NCBI RefSeq assembly: GCF_006438955.1
Contig: NZ_RCZK01000003.1
Location: 124,001 to 188,000 of the forward strand
Length of the DNA stretch: 64,000 nt
Origin: Sphingomonas oligophenolica
GTDB lineage: Bacteria > Pseudomonadota > Alphaproteobacteria > Sphingomonadales > Sphingomonadaceae
Direction of reading: 5' to 3'
The position numbers and the translations under genes were made by a program. The notes beneath the pieces were generated by a model, which ran no database searches, was not told the DNA's origin, and saw nothing but the letters and a program-made list of their open reading frames with translations. Of the stretch, positions 10,103 to 21,164 are shown in pieces. Positions within the stretch are counted from its first letter, which is position 1. Every line of letters begins with the position of its first letter.

Positions 10103-10162
10103 CTTCGAGCTTCCCGCTCGCGGTGTTCGTGATATGTTCCGATAGTAAGAGTGGAGGATGGT

Positions 10163-10564
10163 ATGATCAGGGGAAGCTGTCTGTGCGGCGCGGTCGCCAT
10201 CGAGATCGCGGGGACACCGCGCTCGCTGAGCTATTGTCATTGCAGCCGCTGCCGCAAGGCGGAGGGGGTGTTCGCGGCGGTGCTGATCGGGGCGGTTGAC
10301 GACCTTCGGATCGTGCGGGGCGAGGATCATATCCGTCGCCTTGAGCCGCAAGAGCCATGGACGCATCGGCGTGCCTTCTGCGGGACGTGCGGATCGGCGC
10401 TCGGCGAATTGTACGCGGGCGCGACGTACGTCGTCGCGGCGTCGCTGCTCGACGACGATCCGGGAATGCGCCCGACCGCGCATCTCAACGTCGCCTCGAA
10501 GCCAGACTGGTATGAGATCGCCGATGATCTGAAAAAGTTCGAGGGGAATTATATCCCCGCTTAG
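10163..10564 (+). CDS. GFA family (Mss4-like zinc fold) protein
   Basis: A 133-residue cytoplasmic protein with the cysteine pattern of the glutathione-dependent formaldehyde-activating (GFA) superfamily: GSCLCGAV near the N-terminus, [12 protein letters not shown], and [10 protein letters not shown]. Together these should form two structural or catalytic zinc sites. Most family members do not have a proven formaldehyde-related activity, so only the fold is claimed. GGAGG at 10153-10157 points to the ATG at 10163 rather than the GTG at 10151. Confidence 0.85.
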   Translation: MIRGSCLCGAVAIEIAGTPRSLSYCHCSRCRKAEGVFAAVLIGAVDDLRIVRGEDHIRRLEPQEPWTHRRAFCGTCGSALGELYAGATYVVAASLLDDDPGMRPTAHLNVASKPDWYEIADDLKKFEGNYIPA

Positions 10565-10582
10565 AACGGACGACATTGATCG

Positions 10583-10690
10583 AACCGTTCGCCTTGAGCC
10601 TACCGGGTTCCCATGAAAGTATTACTTTCATGGGGCCGGGTCGAAGGGCGGTGAGTCTTACCGTGCTTCGACAAGCTCAGCACGAACGGG
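10583..10690. repeat. Intergenic inverted repeat with internal perfect hairpin
   Basis: The ends (AACCGTTCGCCTTGAGC on the left, GCTCAGCACGAACGG on the right) are imperfect inverted copies, and the right one contains the CTTCGACAAGCTCAG sequence that I recall as a dispersed sphingomonad repeat. Inside lies a perfect 11-bp hairpin (10610-10620 with 10624-10634, loop ATT). It fills most of the 155-bp gap between two convergent genes, so it may also act as a transcription stop. Confidence 0.6.
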
Positions 10691-10719
10691 TTTGGGTACG
10701 GTCATCGCGCGCGAGGCCG

Positions 10720-11199
10720 TCACTGGCCCCGGCACGCCAGCGCGGCGGCGTCGATTGCGGTGGCGGCGCCCGATAGTGAATAGACGTCGGCGAAGGGGTG
10801 GCCGCCGTCGGCGACCCCCTCGATGCTCATGCTGCGGCCGGAGCGGAGCGCGGCGACGAGCGCGCGGTCGCTGGCGAGATCGGGGGCGAAGGCGTCGCGG
10901 CTGTTCGCGACGAGGTCGAAGCGGCGTTCGCCGACGGTGAGCGTGACGCCCGCCGACCGGTCTCGCGTGCGGCTAAGGCGGATGCTGAGCGAATTGCGCA
11001 GACCCTTGCCCGGCCAGGTGGCGACGCTCGCAAAGCCGCCACTGTGCCCGCCCGCGGCGATCGGCTGCGCGATCGCGAAGCAACGCGGCGGCGCGGCGTC
11101 GCGAAACGCGCCCCAGCGGCGATAGACGCCGATCGTGTCGCGCGCGCTGGACGCGGTCGCGAGGCCGAGCAGCAGCAGCACGAAAAAGGCGGGTTTCAT
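10720..11199 (-). CDS. Periplasmic IalB-like (invasion-associated locus B) protein
   Basis: A 159-residue exported protein. The signal peptide is MKPAFFVLLLLGLATASSARD, and the mature part begins VYRRWGAFRDAAPPRCFAIAQPI, resembling the W-x-F plus CFA block of IalB-type proteins. One cysteine pair (in PPRCFAI and the C-terminal LACRG) could form a disulfide. The start is the ATG at 11199, since the longer reading frame would put 12 charged residues before the signal peptide. The IalB assignment is by pattern only. It follows the histidine phosphatase on the same strand by 10 bp. Confidence 0.65.
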   Translation of the reverse strand: MKPAFFVLLLLGLATASSARDTIGVYRRWGAFRDAAPPRCFAIAQPIAAGGHSGGFASVATWPGKGLRNSLSIRLSRTRDRSAGVTLTVGERRFDLVANSRDAFAPDLASDRALVAALRSGRSMSIEGVADGGHPFADVYSLSGAATAIDAAALACRGQ

Positions 11200-11209
11200 G
11201 CCGGGGGCT

Positions 11210-11890
11210 TCACGCGGGCGCATGACCGGTGCCACGATACGCCACGGTCTCGACGCCGTGTTCGATCATCACCACCGACCCCTGTGGCAGGCCGGGAAGG
11301 ATGGGGACGCCGAAGTCGGGGTGCGGCGCGGCGCCGGTCAGCATCCCGCGCAGCACGCGGCTCGAAATGCCGTGCATCACGATCAGCCGGTCGCCCTCCT
11401 GGTTGGCGGTGTCGGCGAGCCAGCCCGTCAGGCGGCGTGCGATCGCGTGATAATCCTCGCCATCGGGCGCGGGCTGGAGCAGCCCGTCGGGGGTGACGAT
11501 CGGGCCGATCTCTCCCACCACATCGGCGTAATAGCGCCCGCCCCACGCGCCCATCCCGATCTCGACGAGCCGGTCGTCGGTGCGCGCGGCATGCCAGTCG
11601 AGGTCGAGCCGTTCGGCGATCACCGCGAGCGTCTGGAGCGCGCGTCCTGCCGACGACGACCACAGCGTCAGCGGCGGGGATGCGCCGAGCAGGCCGTGCA
11701 ACGCCGCGCCCATCTCGTCCGCCTGCGCGAACCCCGCGCGGGTCAGCGGAGTGTGCGGGTGATCGCCCTGGAGACGGCGTGCGGCGTTGAAGACGGTCTC
11801 GCCGTGGCGCGCGATAAAGTCGCGGCCCTTACGGGCCGTGGGAAAGTCACGCCCTTTGCGCCTGAAGGGCAGTGAAGTGGCTTGGTCCAT
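11210..11890 (-). CDS. Histidine phosphatase (phosphoglycerate mutase-like) family protein
   Basis: A 226-residue cytoplasmic enzyme with the RHGETVFN phosphohistidine motif and the second catalytic histidine in VMHGISSRVL, so it should dephosphorylate a small phosphate ester of unknown identity. The usual family N-terminus starts a few residues before RHGE. Here some 28 extra residues precede it and contain RKGRDF twice with a 9-residue period, caused by a tandem duplication in the DNA at about 11816-11860. Either that tail is genuinely translated or the real start is internal. Probably cotranscribed with the downstream IalB-like gene. Confidence 0.85.
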   Translation of the reverse strand: MDQATSLPFRRKGRDFPTARKGRDFIARHGETVFNAARRLQGDHPHTPLTRAGFAQADEMGAALHGLLGASPPLTLWSSSAGRALQTLAVIAERLDLDWHAARTDDRLVEIGMGAWGGRYYADVVGEIGPIVTPDGLLQPAPDGEDYHAIARRLTGWLADTANQEGDRLIVMHGISSRVLRGMLTGAAPHPDFGVPILPGLPQGSVVMIEHGVETVAYRGTGHAPA

Positions 11891-12026
11891 GGCCCGGTCG
11901 TTTCAACCCCCTGTGGCGCAAAAGCAACGGATTTCCGCGTTTATCTGAGGTTCATGCAACCGATCGTGGGGGTCGTTCATTCGACGAACCCGCCCCCGGT
12001 TGGGGCAGGATCAACGGAGTAATGTT

Positions 12027-12695
12027 ATGCGTCATGTTTCCATCGCCCTCGCCACCACCGCACTCGCGGTCGGTACGATGTTCGCCGCCCCCGCGGTCGC
12101 CCAGACCGCCGAATCGACCTTTACCGGGCCACGCGCGGGCGTGATCCTGGGCTATGACGGGCTGCGTCCGGGTAGTTCCGCCGATTCGAACATCCGTGGC
12201 GACCGCCAGTCGGCCGACGGCCTGCTGTACGGCGGCGACTTAGGCTACGACATCGCGTTCGGCAATGTCGTCGTCGGCGCCGAAGGCGAGATCACCGGAT
12301 CGACCGGCAAGGTCGACAACGACCCGCGCGATCCCAACCAGTTCGGCTATGGCCGCGTGAAGGCGGGGCGCGACCTGTATCTCGGTGGGCGTCTCGGCTA
12401 TATCGTGACCCCGACGACGATGGTGTACGGCAAGGTCGGCTATACCAATGCGCGGCTCGACCTGACCCGCAACGATACCGTGACGACGACCGGGCAGAGC
12501 TTCAACCTCGATGGCTTCCGCGTCGGCGCGGGGGTCGAAAAGGCGCTGTCGCCGCGCACCTATGCGAAGATCGAATACCGCTATTCGAACTACAGCGAGG
12601 CACGGCTGGAATATCCCAATGGCACCAACACCAACAATTTTGGGGTCGATACCGATCGTCACCAGGTGGTCGCGGGGGTCGGATTCCGCTTCTGA
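12027..12695 (+). CDS. Outer membrane beta-barrel protein (Opa/OmpA-barrel type porin family)
   Basis: A 222-residue outer-membrane protein: signal peptide MRHVSIALATTALAVGTMFAAPAVAQ, then an eight-stranded barrel pattern with alternating aromatic strands (GVILGYDG, GGDLGYDIAFGNVVVGAEGE, LGGRLGYIVTPTTMVYGKVGYTNA) and the terminal aromatic strand ending VVAGVGFRF, the C-terminal phenylalanine expected by the BAM machinery. GGAG at about 12015-12018 supports the start. Related small barrels in rhizobia and sphingomonads are abundant, function poorly defined. Followed by a terminator. Confidence 0.88.
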   Translation: MRHVSIALATTALAVGTMFAAPAVAQTAESTFTGPRAGVILGYDGLRPGSSADSNIRGDRQSADGLLYGGDLGYDIAFGNVVVGAEGEITGSTGKVDNDPRDPNQFGYGRVKAGRDLYLGGRLGYIVTPTTMVYGKVGYTNARLDLTRNDTVTTTGQSFNLDGFRVGAGVEKALSPRTYAKIEYRYSNYSEARLEYPNGTNTNNFGVDTDRHQVVAGVGFRF

Positions 12696-12737
12696 TGCGG
12701 GTTTTCCACTGAAAACTGGCGCTTGATGCGCCGGGAG

Positions 12738-12770
12738 GAGGGGCCGGGCGCTTGCCGCGGCCCCTTCTTC
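12738..12770 (+). terminator. Likely terminator after the outer membrane protein gene
   Basis: GGGGCCG (12740-12746) pairs with CGGCCCC (12758-12764) and runs into a pyrimidine-rich CTTCTTCTT. It lies between the barrel gene and dnaN. Confidence 0.55.
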
Positions 12771-12833
12771 TTGGCTAGAAAACCCGTCGAGTTGCCCCGG
12801 CGAGGATTCGTGAGGCGGGCCAGGGGAATAAGC

Positions 12834-13949
12834 ATGAAGGCCACCATCGAACGCGCGACGCTCCTGAAGGGGCTGAGCCATGTCCAGTCGGTGGTGGAGC
12901 GTCGCAACACGATTCCGATCCTGTCGAACGTGCTGATCGAGGCGACCGCGGAGGGCGCGCTCCGGATGATGGCGACCGACCTCGACCTGCAGATCAACGA
13001 AAGCGTCGCCGCGGCGGTCGATACGCCGGGCTCGACGACGGTCAGCGCGCACACGCTGTTCGATATCGCGCGGAAGCTGCCCGAGGGCGCGCAGGTGTCG
13101 CTGACCGCGGCCGAAGGGCGGATGGCCATCGTCGCGGGGCGCGCACGGTTCAGCCTGGGCACGTTGCCGCGCGACGATTTCCCGGTGATCGCGGAAGGCG
13201 AGCTGCCGACCCAGTTCGAACTGCCCGCCGAAACGCTGAAGCAGATCATCGACAAGACCCGGTTCGCGATCTCGACCGAAGAGACGCGCTATTACCTCAA
13301 CGGCATCTTCCTCCACGTCGCCGAAGAGGGCAGCCAGCCGGTGCTGAAGGCGGCGGCGACCGACGGCCACCGCCTCGCGCGCGTCACGATGCCGCGCCCC
13401 GATGGCGCGGAAACGATGCCCGACGTCATCGTGCCGCGCAAATGCATCGCGGAATTGAGGAAGCTGCTCGACGAGGTCGACGGGTCGGTCGGCGTGTCGC
13501 TGTCACCGACCAAGATCCGCTTCGATCTCGGCAGCGCGATCCTGACCTCGAAGCTGATCGACGGCACCTTTCCCGATTATTCGCGGGTCATCCCGACCGG
13601 CAACGACAAGATCCTCAAGATCGATCCGAAGAGCTTCATGGAGGGGGTCGACCGGGTCTCGACGATCGCGACCGAGAAGACCCGCGCGGTGAAGATGGCG
13701 CTCGACCGCGACAAGATCACGCTGTCGGTGACGAGCCCCGAAAACGGCACCGCGGCGGAAGAGGTGTCGGGTGAGTATAGCGCGACAGGGTTCGAAATCG
13801 GGTTCAACAGCCGCTATCTGCTCGATATCCTGGCGCAGATCGACGGCGACACCGTTGAGGTCCATCTCGCCGACGCCGCCGCGCCGACGCTGATCCGCGA
13901 GAACGACAAGGCGCCTGCGCTATATGTGCTGATGCCGATGCGGGTGTGA
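12834..13949 (+). CDS. dnaN: DNA polymerase III subunit beta (sliding clamp)
   Basis: A 371-residue clamp that encircles DNA and tethers the replicase and other partners. The N-terminus MKATIERATLLKGLSHVQSVVERRNTIPILSNV is typical. Three clamp folds follow, with markers RYYLNGIFLH, DGHRLARVTMP, LIDGTFPDYSRVIP and the C-terminal ALYVLMPMRV. The start at 12834 is preceded by AGGGGAA. An upstream ATG at 12723 would add an arginine-rich stretch overlapping the terminator. A GTG-start membrane protein overlaps its stop codon by 4 bases, and recF and gyrB follow within 3.5 kb, keeping the ancient replication-gene order. dnaA is not in the window. Confidence 0.97.
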   Translation: MKATIERATLLKGLSHVQSVVERRNTIPILSNVLIEATAEGALRMMATDLDLQINESVAAAVDTPGSTTVSAHTLFDIARKLPEGAQVSLTAAEGRMAIVAGRARFSLGTLPRDDFPVIAEGELPTQFELPAETLKQIIDKTRFAISTEETRYYLNGIFLHVAEEGSQPVLKAAATDGHRLARVTMPRPDGAETMPDVIVPRKCIAELRKLLDEVDGSVGVSLSPTKIRFDLGSAILTSKLIDGTFPDYSRVIPTGNDKILKIDPKSFMEGVDRVSTIATEKTRAVKMALDRDKITLSVTSPENGTAAEEVSGEYSATGFEIGFNSRYLLDILAQIDGDTVEVHLADAAAPTLIRENDKAPALYVLMPMRV

Positions 13950-14356
13950 GTGCCGTCCCCAATCGATCAAGCGCAAGAGACCTCGCAGTTGGGCTCGCCG
14001 CAACCGTCGTTATGCTGTCCGTCGGGAGTCTAGCTAGCGTCGTACTCGCGTCTATTTGGCGATGGCAGGGCTTGGACTACGCCCGTCCCGGGGGTTTAGC
14101 TCTCGGTGGGCTGCAAGGCGCTGTTGGTGGGCTGTTAACGTTTTGGGCGTGCGAAAAATGGGCGACAGTCCGGGTCGCCCAGATATGGCTAGCTGCTTTC
14201 CTTCTCCTAATCGGCTTGGCAATGCTCGTTCTGGGGGTGATCGATATTTGGATGCACAGGATCGATCTCTTGCTATCATGGAAATTGGGTAGTTCGCTGG
14301 CATATTTGACTGCGATATTTTTCGTGCGACGCTCCATGTTGGACAGCTCCGCGTAA
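13946..14356 (+). CDS. Small multipass membrane protein, unknown
   Basis: A 136-residue protein starting with GTG that overlaps the dnaN stop codon by 4 bases, so translation is probably coupled. Four hydrophobic segments are visible (about 13-35, 48-67, 78-98, 110-127), with few charges. Its codon use is clearly less GC-rich than dnaN and coq4 on either side, which suggests later acquisition. I do not recognise the family. Confidence 0.55.
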   Translation: MSAVPNRSSARDLAVGLAATVVMLSVGSLASVVLASIWRWQGLDYARPGGLALGGLQGAVGGLLTFWACEKWATVRVAQIWLAAFLLLIGLAMLVLGVIDIWMHRIDLLLSWKLGSSLAYLTAIFFVRRSMLDSSA

Positions 14357-14381
14357 CCCGCGTGATGGTGCGTCACACTTA

Positions 14382-14421
14382 TTGACGGTACACTGCTGAT
14401 GCGCTATTGACATCCTTGTCA
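14382..14421 (+). promoter_or_regulatory. Candidate promoter with operator-like palindrome upstream of coq4
   Basis: TTGACG (14382-14387) and TATTGA (14405-14410) are 17 bases apart. Overlapping the -10 is the palindrome TGACATCCTTGTCA (14408-14421), two TGACA half-sites around TCCT. The position is right for a repressor of coq4, but no regulator gene is adjacent. Confidence 0.4.
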
Positions 14422-14436
14422 GTAAGGAATTAGCCC

Positions 14437-15255
14437 ATGGCCAAACTTCCCCCCTATCCCGGCACCACCGGGCGTCGCGACTGGAAGACCGCGTTCGCGG
14501 CGATCCGCAAGCTGCTCGCCAATGGCGACGACACGACGCAGGTGTTCCGGATCATGCGGGCGCTGAACGTCGGCAACGCGCCGATGAACTATGCCAAGCT
14601 GCTCGGCGCACACGAGGGCGGGCGGATCGCGTACGAGCGAGTCGAACTGGCGCAACGGCTGTCCGATCCCGCGTTCGTCGCAGGGTTCGCGCCGGGAACG
14701 GTGGGCGCGGCATATCGCGACTGGCTGGCGACGACGGGCTATTCCGCCGACGGGCTGGTCGAGGTCAGCAAGCTCGAACCCGATTCGAACGAGATCCAGC
14801 ATCCTTATGCCTGGTTCGGGCGGCGCGTGCGCGATAGCCACGACCTTTGGCACGTGCTGACGGGCTACAAGGCCGACGAGAGCATGGGGGAGGCGGCGCT
14901 GGTCGCGTTCAGCTACGCGCAGGTCGGGGGGCTCGGCTGGGCGTTCATCGGCACCGCTGCGGCATTGAAGAGCATCAAGGCGACGGGCAGCCGCCTGTTC
15001 GCGAAGGCGGTCTGGGAAGGCTATCGCCACGGCAAGAAGGCGAAGTGGGTGTCGGGCGAGGATTACCTGACGCTGCTCGACGAACCGCTCGAGGCGGCGC
15101 GTGCGCGGCTCAATATCCAAGAACCGGTCGCGTATAAGCATGCGCAGGCCGTGCTCGGGCCGAAGATGGCGTCCTATATGAGCCAACGTCGCGAGGAGGC
15201 TGGCGTCGCCCCCGCAGCGACGCCGCCGATCGATGGCGAACGCATCGCCGCGTGA
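14437..15255 (+). CDS. Coq4 family ubiquinone biosynthesis protein
   Basis: A 272-residue cytoplasmic protein with the Coq4 hallmark HDLWHVLTGY (the HDxxH-type metal site), preceded by PYAWFGRRVRDS, and the family blocks VSKLEPDSNEIQ and GLGWAFIGTAAALKSIK. In mitochondria and alphaproteobacteria, Coq4 proteins support ubiquinone head-group modification, with recent work assigning oxidative decarboxylation. It sits between dnaN and recF, which is not a functional association but is a layout I have seen in sphingomonads. An operator-like palindrome lies just upstream. Confidence 0.9.
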   Translation: MAKLPPYPGTTGRRDWKTAFAAIRKLLANGDDTTQVFRIMRALNVGNAPMNYAKLLGAHEGGRIAYERVELAQRLSDPAFVAGFAPGTVGAAYRDWLATTGYSADGLVEVSKLEPDSNEIQHPYAWFGRRVRDSHDLWHVLTGYKADESMGEAALVAFSYAQVGGLGWAFIGTAAALKSIKATGSRLFAKAVWEGYRHGKKAKWVSGEDYLTLLDEPLEAARARLNIQEPVAYKHAQAVLGPKMASYMSQRREEAGVAPAATPPIDGERIAA

Positions 15256-15295
15256 CGGCTGACGCCGCGCGGTAGAAGCCGCTAGAGCGGGCGCG

Positions 15296-16375
15296 ATGAT
15301 CGCGCGCCTCGTCCTCACCGATTTCCGCAATCACCCCGCGCTGGCGTTGACCCCCTGCGCGGGGTTCGTCTTGCTGACGGGGGAGAATGGTGCGGGCAAG
15401 ACCAATGTGCTCGAGGCGATCTCGCTGCTCGCGCCGGGCCGCGGGCTCCGGCGCGCGAGCCTGGCCGACATGGCGCGGCAGCGCGGGCCGGGCGGGTTCG
15501 GGGTCGCTGCGACGATCGATCCGGCGGGCGGCGGGGTCGAGATCGCGACGGGGACGCTCGCGTCAGCACCCGATCGACGCATCGTCCGCATCCAAGGTGC
15601 GGGCGCGACCGCGAATACGCTGGCCGAATGGCTGACGGTGTTGTGGCTGACCCCCGCGATGGACCGGTTGTTCGTCGAGCCCGCGGGCGAACGGCGGCGG
15701 TTTCTCGACCGGTTGTCGCTGGCGCTGGCGCCATCGCACGCGCGGCACAGCGCGCGATACGAGGCGGCGATGCGCGCGCGTAACCGGTTGCTGGGCGAGG
15801 GCGGCGCGCTCGATGCGGAGTGGCTCGACGCGCTCGAGACGCAGATGGTGGAGCATGGCGCGGCGATCGATGCGGCGCGGCGCGAGACGGTGGCGCTGCT
15901 GCGCGAACGCCTCGAGGCGCAACCCGACGGCGCGTTCGCGCGCGCGGGGCTGGCGCTCGAAGGCTGGCGCGGCGAGCCGGGCGAGTTGCGTTCGACCTTG
16001 CGCCAGGCGCGCGCGCGCGATGCGGCGGCGGGGCGTGCGCTGGCGGGGCCGCACCGTGTCGACCTCGCGGTGACGCACCTCGGCAAGGGCCAGCCCGCGG
16101 CGCTGGCCTCGACCGGCGAGCAAAAGGCGCTGCTGCTCGGAATCGTGCTCGCGCATGCCGATCTAGTTGCCGAGCGGACCGATGCCGCGCCGATCCTGTT
16201 GCTCGACGAGGTCGCGGCGCACCTCGATCCAGCGCGGCGCGCGGCGCTGTTCGACCGGCTCGCGGGGCGCGGACAGGTGTGGATGACCGGGACCGAGGCG
16301 GCGCTGTTCGCCGATGTCGGCGCGGCGACGCACTACACGCTGCCGATCCCGGCGGTCGGCGCCGCCACGTCGTAA
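15296..16375 (+). CDS. recF: DNA replication/repair protein RecF
   Basis: A 359-residue SMC-like ATPase that loads RecA at gapped DNA together with RecO and RecR. It starts [18 protein letters not shown] and has Walker [10 protein letters not shown] about residues 31-39, the signature-like region [17 protein letters not shown], and Walker [13 protein letters not shown]. The length matches the family. It begins 40 bp after coq4 on the same strand and converges on the TlpA-like gene. Confidence 0.95.
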   Translation: MIARLVLTDFRNHPALALTPCAGFVLLTGENGAGKTNVLEAISLLAPGRGLRRASLADMARQRGPGGFGVAATIDPAGGGVEIATGTLASAPDRRIVRIQGAGATANTLAEWLTVLWLTPAMDRLFVEPAGERRRFLDRLSLALAPSHARHSARYEAAMRARNRLLGEGGALDAEWLDALETQMVEHGAAIDAARRETVALLRERLEAQPDGAFARAGLALEGWRGEPGELRSTLRQARARDAAAGRALAGPHRVDLAVTHLGKGQPAALASTGEQKALLLGIVLAHADLVAERTDAAPILLLDEVAAHLDPARRAALFDRLAGRGQVWMTGTEAALFADVGAATHYTLPIPAVGAATS

Positions 16376-16394
16376 CGCCGATCACCAACGGTCG

Positions 16395-17126
16395 CTATCG
16401 CAACACCCCATTGCTCAGCGCTGCGATGAGGGTCTTGCCATCGGCACTGCTCCAGAGCGAGCGCTGCGAGCCGTCGGAGAGTTGTTGTTTTTCCGCCTCG
16501 GTCAACCTCATTGGCAGCGGTTTGCCGTCTGGCCCGCGGCGCACGCTCCCCATCGGCAACGACGACATTATCGGCGCGCCCAACGCGCGTGCGCGCACCC
16601 TGCCGTTGGCATCGACCAACAAGGTGCAGGGTAATCCCATTCGCCCGGGCCCGGGTGAAAATGCCTCCGCTACGCGCTTGCCCCCATTCGCTTCGATCAA
16701 GAGCGGAAGGCCACCAGCGCCCGCCTTGTCGAGTCGGGCCAGCGCGCCGGCGTAGTCCAGCTTTTGCGCACTGGCCGTCAGCACGCTGACAATGTCGAAC
16801 GTCTCGCCACCATAGGTCCTTTGCAGATCGGCGAGGTCGCGCGCCTCGATCAGGCAGGGTACGCACCATTCGGCCCATAATGTCACGAGCCGGGTTTTGC
16901 CGCGCAGCCGCGACAAATCGGTCTTGCCCGCGGCGGTGCGCAAGGCGATCGCTGGGAGCGGCCGGTCGATGGATTGGAATAATTTTGCGAGCGGATTTGC
17001 TTCCACCGCAGTTCCGGCGAAAGGAGAAGCGGGTGTTGCCGTGGCAGCGACGGCTGCGTGCCGTCCGAAAGCAAGCTGCACACCGGCAACGCCCGCCCCG
17101 ATCAGTATTGACCGACGATCAAGCAT
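16395..17126 (-). CDS. TlpA-like thioredoxin-fold protein, exported
   Basis: A 243-residue periplasmic thiol-disulfide protein. The N-terminus MLDRRSILIGAGVAGVQLAFG holds a twin arginine before a hydrophobic stretch and ends in an AVAA cleavage region, so Tat export is possible. The redox motif WAEWCVPC is intact, and the cis-proline region is GRMGLPCTLLVD, with an unusual third cysteine beside the proline. A C-terminal extension of about 60 residues (KPLPMRLTEAEKQQLSDG...) is not typical of TlpA. Likely reduces a periplasmic disulfide; partner unknown. It interrupts the recF-gyrB order on the opposite strand. Confidence 0.85.
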   Translation of the reverse strand: MLDRRSILIGAGVAGVQLAFGRHAAVAATATPASPFAGTAVEANPLAKLFQSIDRPLPAIALRTAAGKTDLSRLRGKTRLVTLWAEWCVPCLIEARDLADLQRTYGGETFDIVSVLTASAQKLDYAGALARLDKAGAGGLPLLIEANGGKRVAEAFSPGPGRMGLPCTLLVDANGRVRARALGAPIMSSLPMGSVRRGPDGKPLPMRLTEAEKQQLSDGSQRSLWSSADGKTLIAALSNGVLR

Positions 17127-17178
17127 GTATTCCTCCCTTTGTAGATCAGGAAAAGAATTCGATCGCCGTCGTGAATAG

Positions 17179-19827
<2,649 letters not shown>

Positions 19828-19833
19828 TCGGGG

Positions 19834-20313
19834 TCAGTAGATCAGCGTGTCGCCCGGGGTGACCGGCGCGGTCGGCGCGACCGTTGCAGGTCGGGGCGCG
19901 GCGGCGATGCGGACGGGCGGCGCTGAGACGGGGGACGGGTCGGTGATCGCGATATCGTTCGCCGACGCATCGGGGAACGGATCGTCGGCGAGCGCCTGAT
20001 CGATCTCGCGTTGCGCGCGGGCGTCGACCGCCTGCCAGTCGCTCGCGGTGTCGCGCAGGGGCATCGGCGCGGGGGCGTATGGTGTGGTCGCGGCAATCCC
20101 GGCGGAGGGCAGGAACGTGTCGTCGTGGGTAACAGCTACGGTGTTTTCTGCGTCGGGAGTGGTATCGGCCCAGGCGTTCGGACGGTTCGCCTTGTAGAAC
20201 GGATCGATCCCACTGACCGCGTAATTGGCGACCAGCAGCCCGCCCGCGATGCTGGCGCACACCCCCCCGATCCCCAGCCAGATCCCCCCGGCGCGACGTC
20301 GCTTGCGATCCAC
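19834..20313 (-). CDS. Single-pass membrane-anchored protein, unknown
   Basis: A 159-residue protein with a basic N-terminus (MDRKRRRAGG), one transmembrane helix (about 11-33) and a long proline- and alanine-rich periplasmic tail with acidic patches. No enzymatic motif is visible. Its stop lies 7 bp from the gyrB stop (convergent). The family is not recognised; it may be lineage-specific. Confidence 0.6.
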   Translation of the reverse strand: MDRKRRRAGGIWLGIGGVCASIAGGLLVANYAVSGIDPFYKANRPNAWADTTPDAENTVAVTHDDTFLPSAGIAATTPYAPAPMPLRDTASDWQAVDARAQREIDQALADDPFPDASANDIAITDPSPVSAPPVRIAAAPRPATVAPTAPVTPGDTLIY

Positions 20314-20405
20314 GGATCACCTCCCTTCGATACGAAACGCGGGCATTTCAGACTGTTCCGTTTCGGCCCGATAGGATAGGCTATGCCTAAACTGGGAGAG
20401 CCGCA

Positions 20406-21164
20406 ATGTCGACGCGCACGATGATCATGCTGCTGGCGGGGGTCGTCACCGCGGCGTGCGCGCCGATGACGCCCGAGAACGCGATGGCGACCGCGCCGCA
20501 GGCGGGCATCGAGGCGGCACTGGCCGATCCCGCGCGTGCCGACCAGCGCGATGACGACGCCCGGCGCAAGGCCGCCGAGGTGCTCGCCTTTTCGGGGGTG
20601 AAGCGCGGCGATATCGTCGTCGATTTCTTCCCGGGCAGCGGCTATTGGACGCGGATATTTTCCGGCATTGTCGGTGCGCGCGGGCATGTCTATGCCGACT
20701 GGCCCGCCGCGGGGGCCAAATATGCGACCAAGGCGCGTCCCGCGCTGGAGACGCGCGGCCTCGCCAATGTGACGACGGAGGTGTTGCCGACCGACGTGCC
20801 GACCGCGCCGGTGCCGGTCGATCTGTTCTGGACCGTCCAGAATTATCACGATCTTGCCAATAATGGCGGCGGGGAAGCCGCGCTGATGGCGTTCGATCGC
20901 GGGGTGTATCGCCTGCTGAGGAAGGGCGGCACTTATGTGGTGATCGATCACGTCGATGCGGCAGGCACCGGCCTTTCGGGGACCGATACGCGCCACCGGA
21001 TCGATCCCGCGGCGGTGCGGCGCCAGGTCGAGGCGGCGGGGTTCCGCTTCGTTGGCGAATCGCCGGTGCTGCGCAACCCGGCGGACGATCACACCCTGAC
21101 GGTGTTCGACCCCGCGATCCGGGGGCACACCGACCAGTTCGTTTACAAGTTCCGCAAACCCTAA
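20406..21164 (+). CDS. Class I SAM-dependent methyltransferase-like protein, predicted lipoprotein
   Basis: A 252-residue protein of the COG4798-like predicted methyltransferase group. The N-terminus MSTRTMIMLLAGVVTAAC looks like a lipoprotein signal with the lipobox cysteine at residue 18, so it is probably exported. The Rossmann core has VVDFFPGSGYWTRIFSGIVG (a divergent motif I with FPGSGY) and FWTVQNYHDLAN. The late strand reads GGTYVVIDHVDAAGTG. An exported methyltransferase fold would lack cytoplasmic SAM, so its true activity is unclear. The stop overlaps the convergent exonuclease stop by 4 bases. Confidence 0.8.
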   Translation: MSTRTMIMLLAGVVTAACAPMTPENAMATAPQAGIEAALADPARADQRDDDARRKAAEVLAFSGVKRGDIVVDFFPGSGYWTRIFSGIVGARGHVYADWPAAGAKYATKARPALETRGLANVTTEVLPTDVPTAPVPVDLFWTVQNYHDLANNGGGEAALMAFDRGVYRLLRKGGTYVVIDHVDAAGTGLSGTDTRHRIDPAAVRRQVEAAGFRFVGESPVLRNPADDHTLTVFDPAIRGHTDQFVYKFRKP

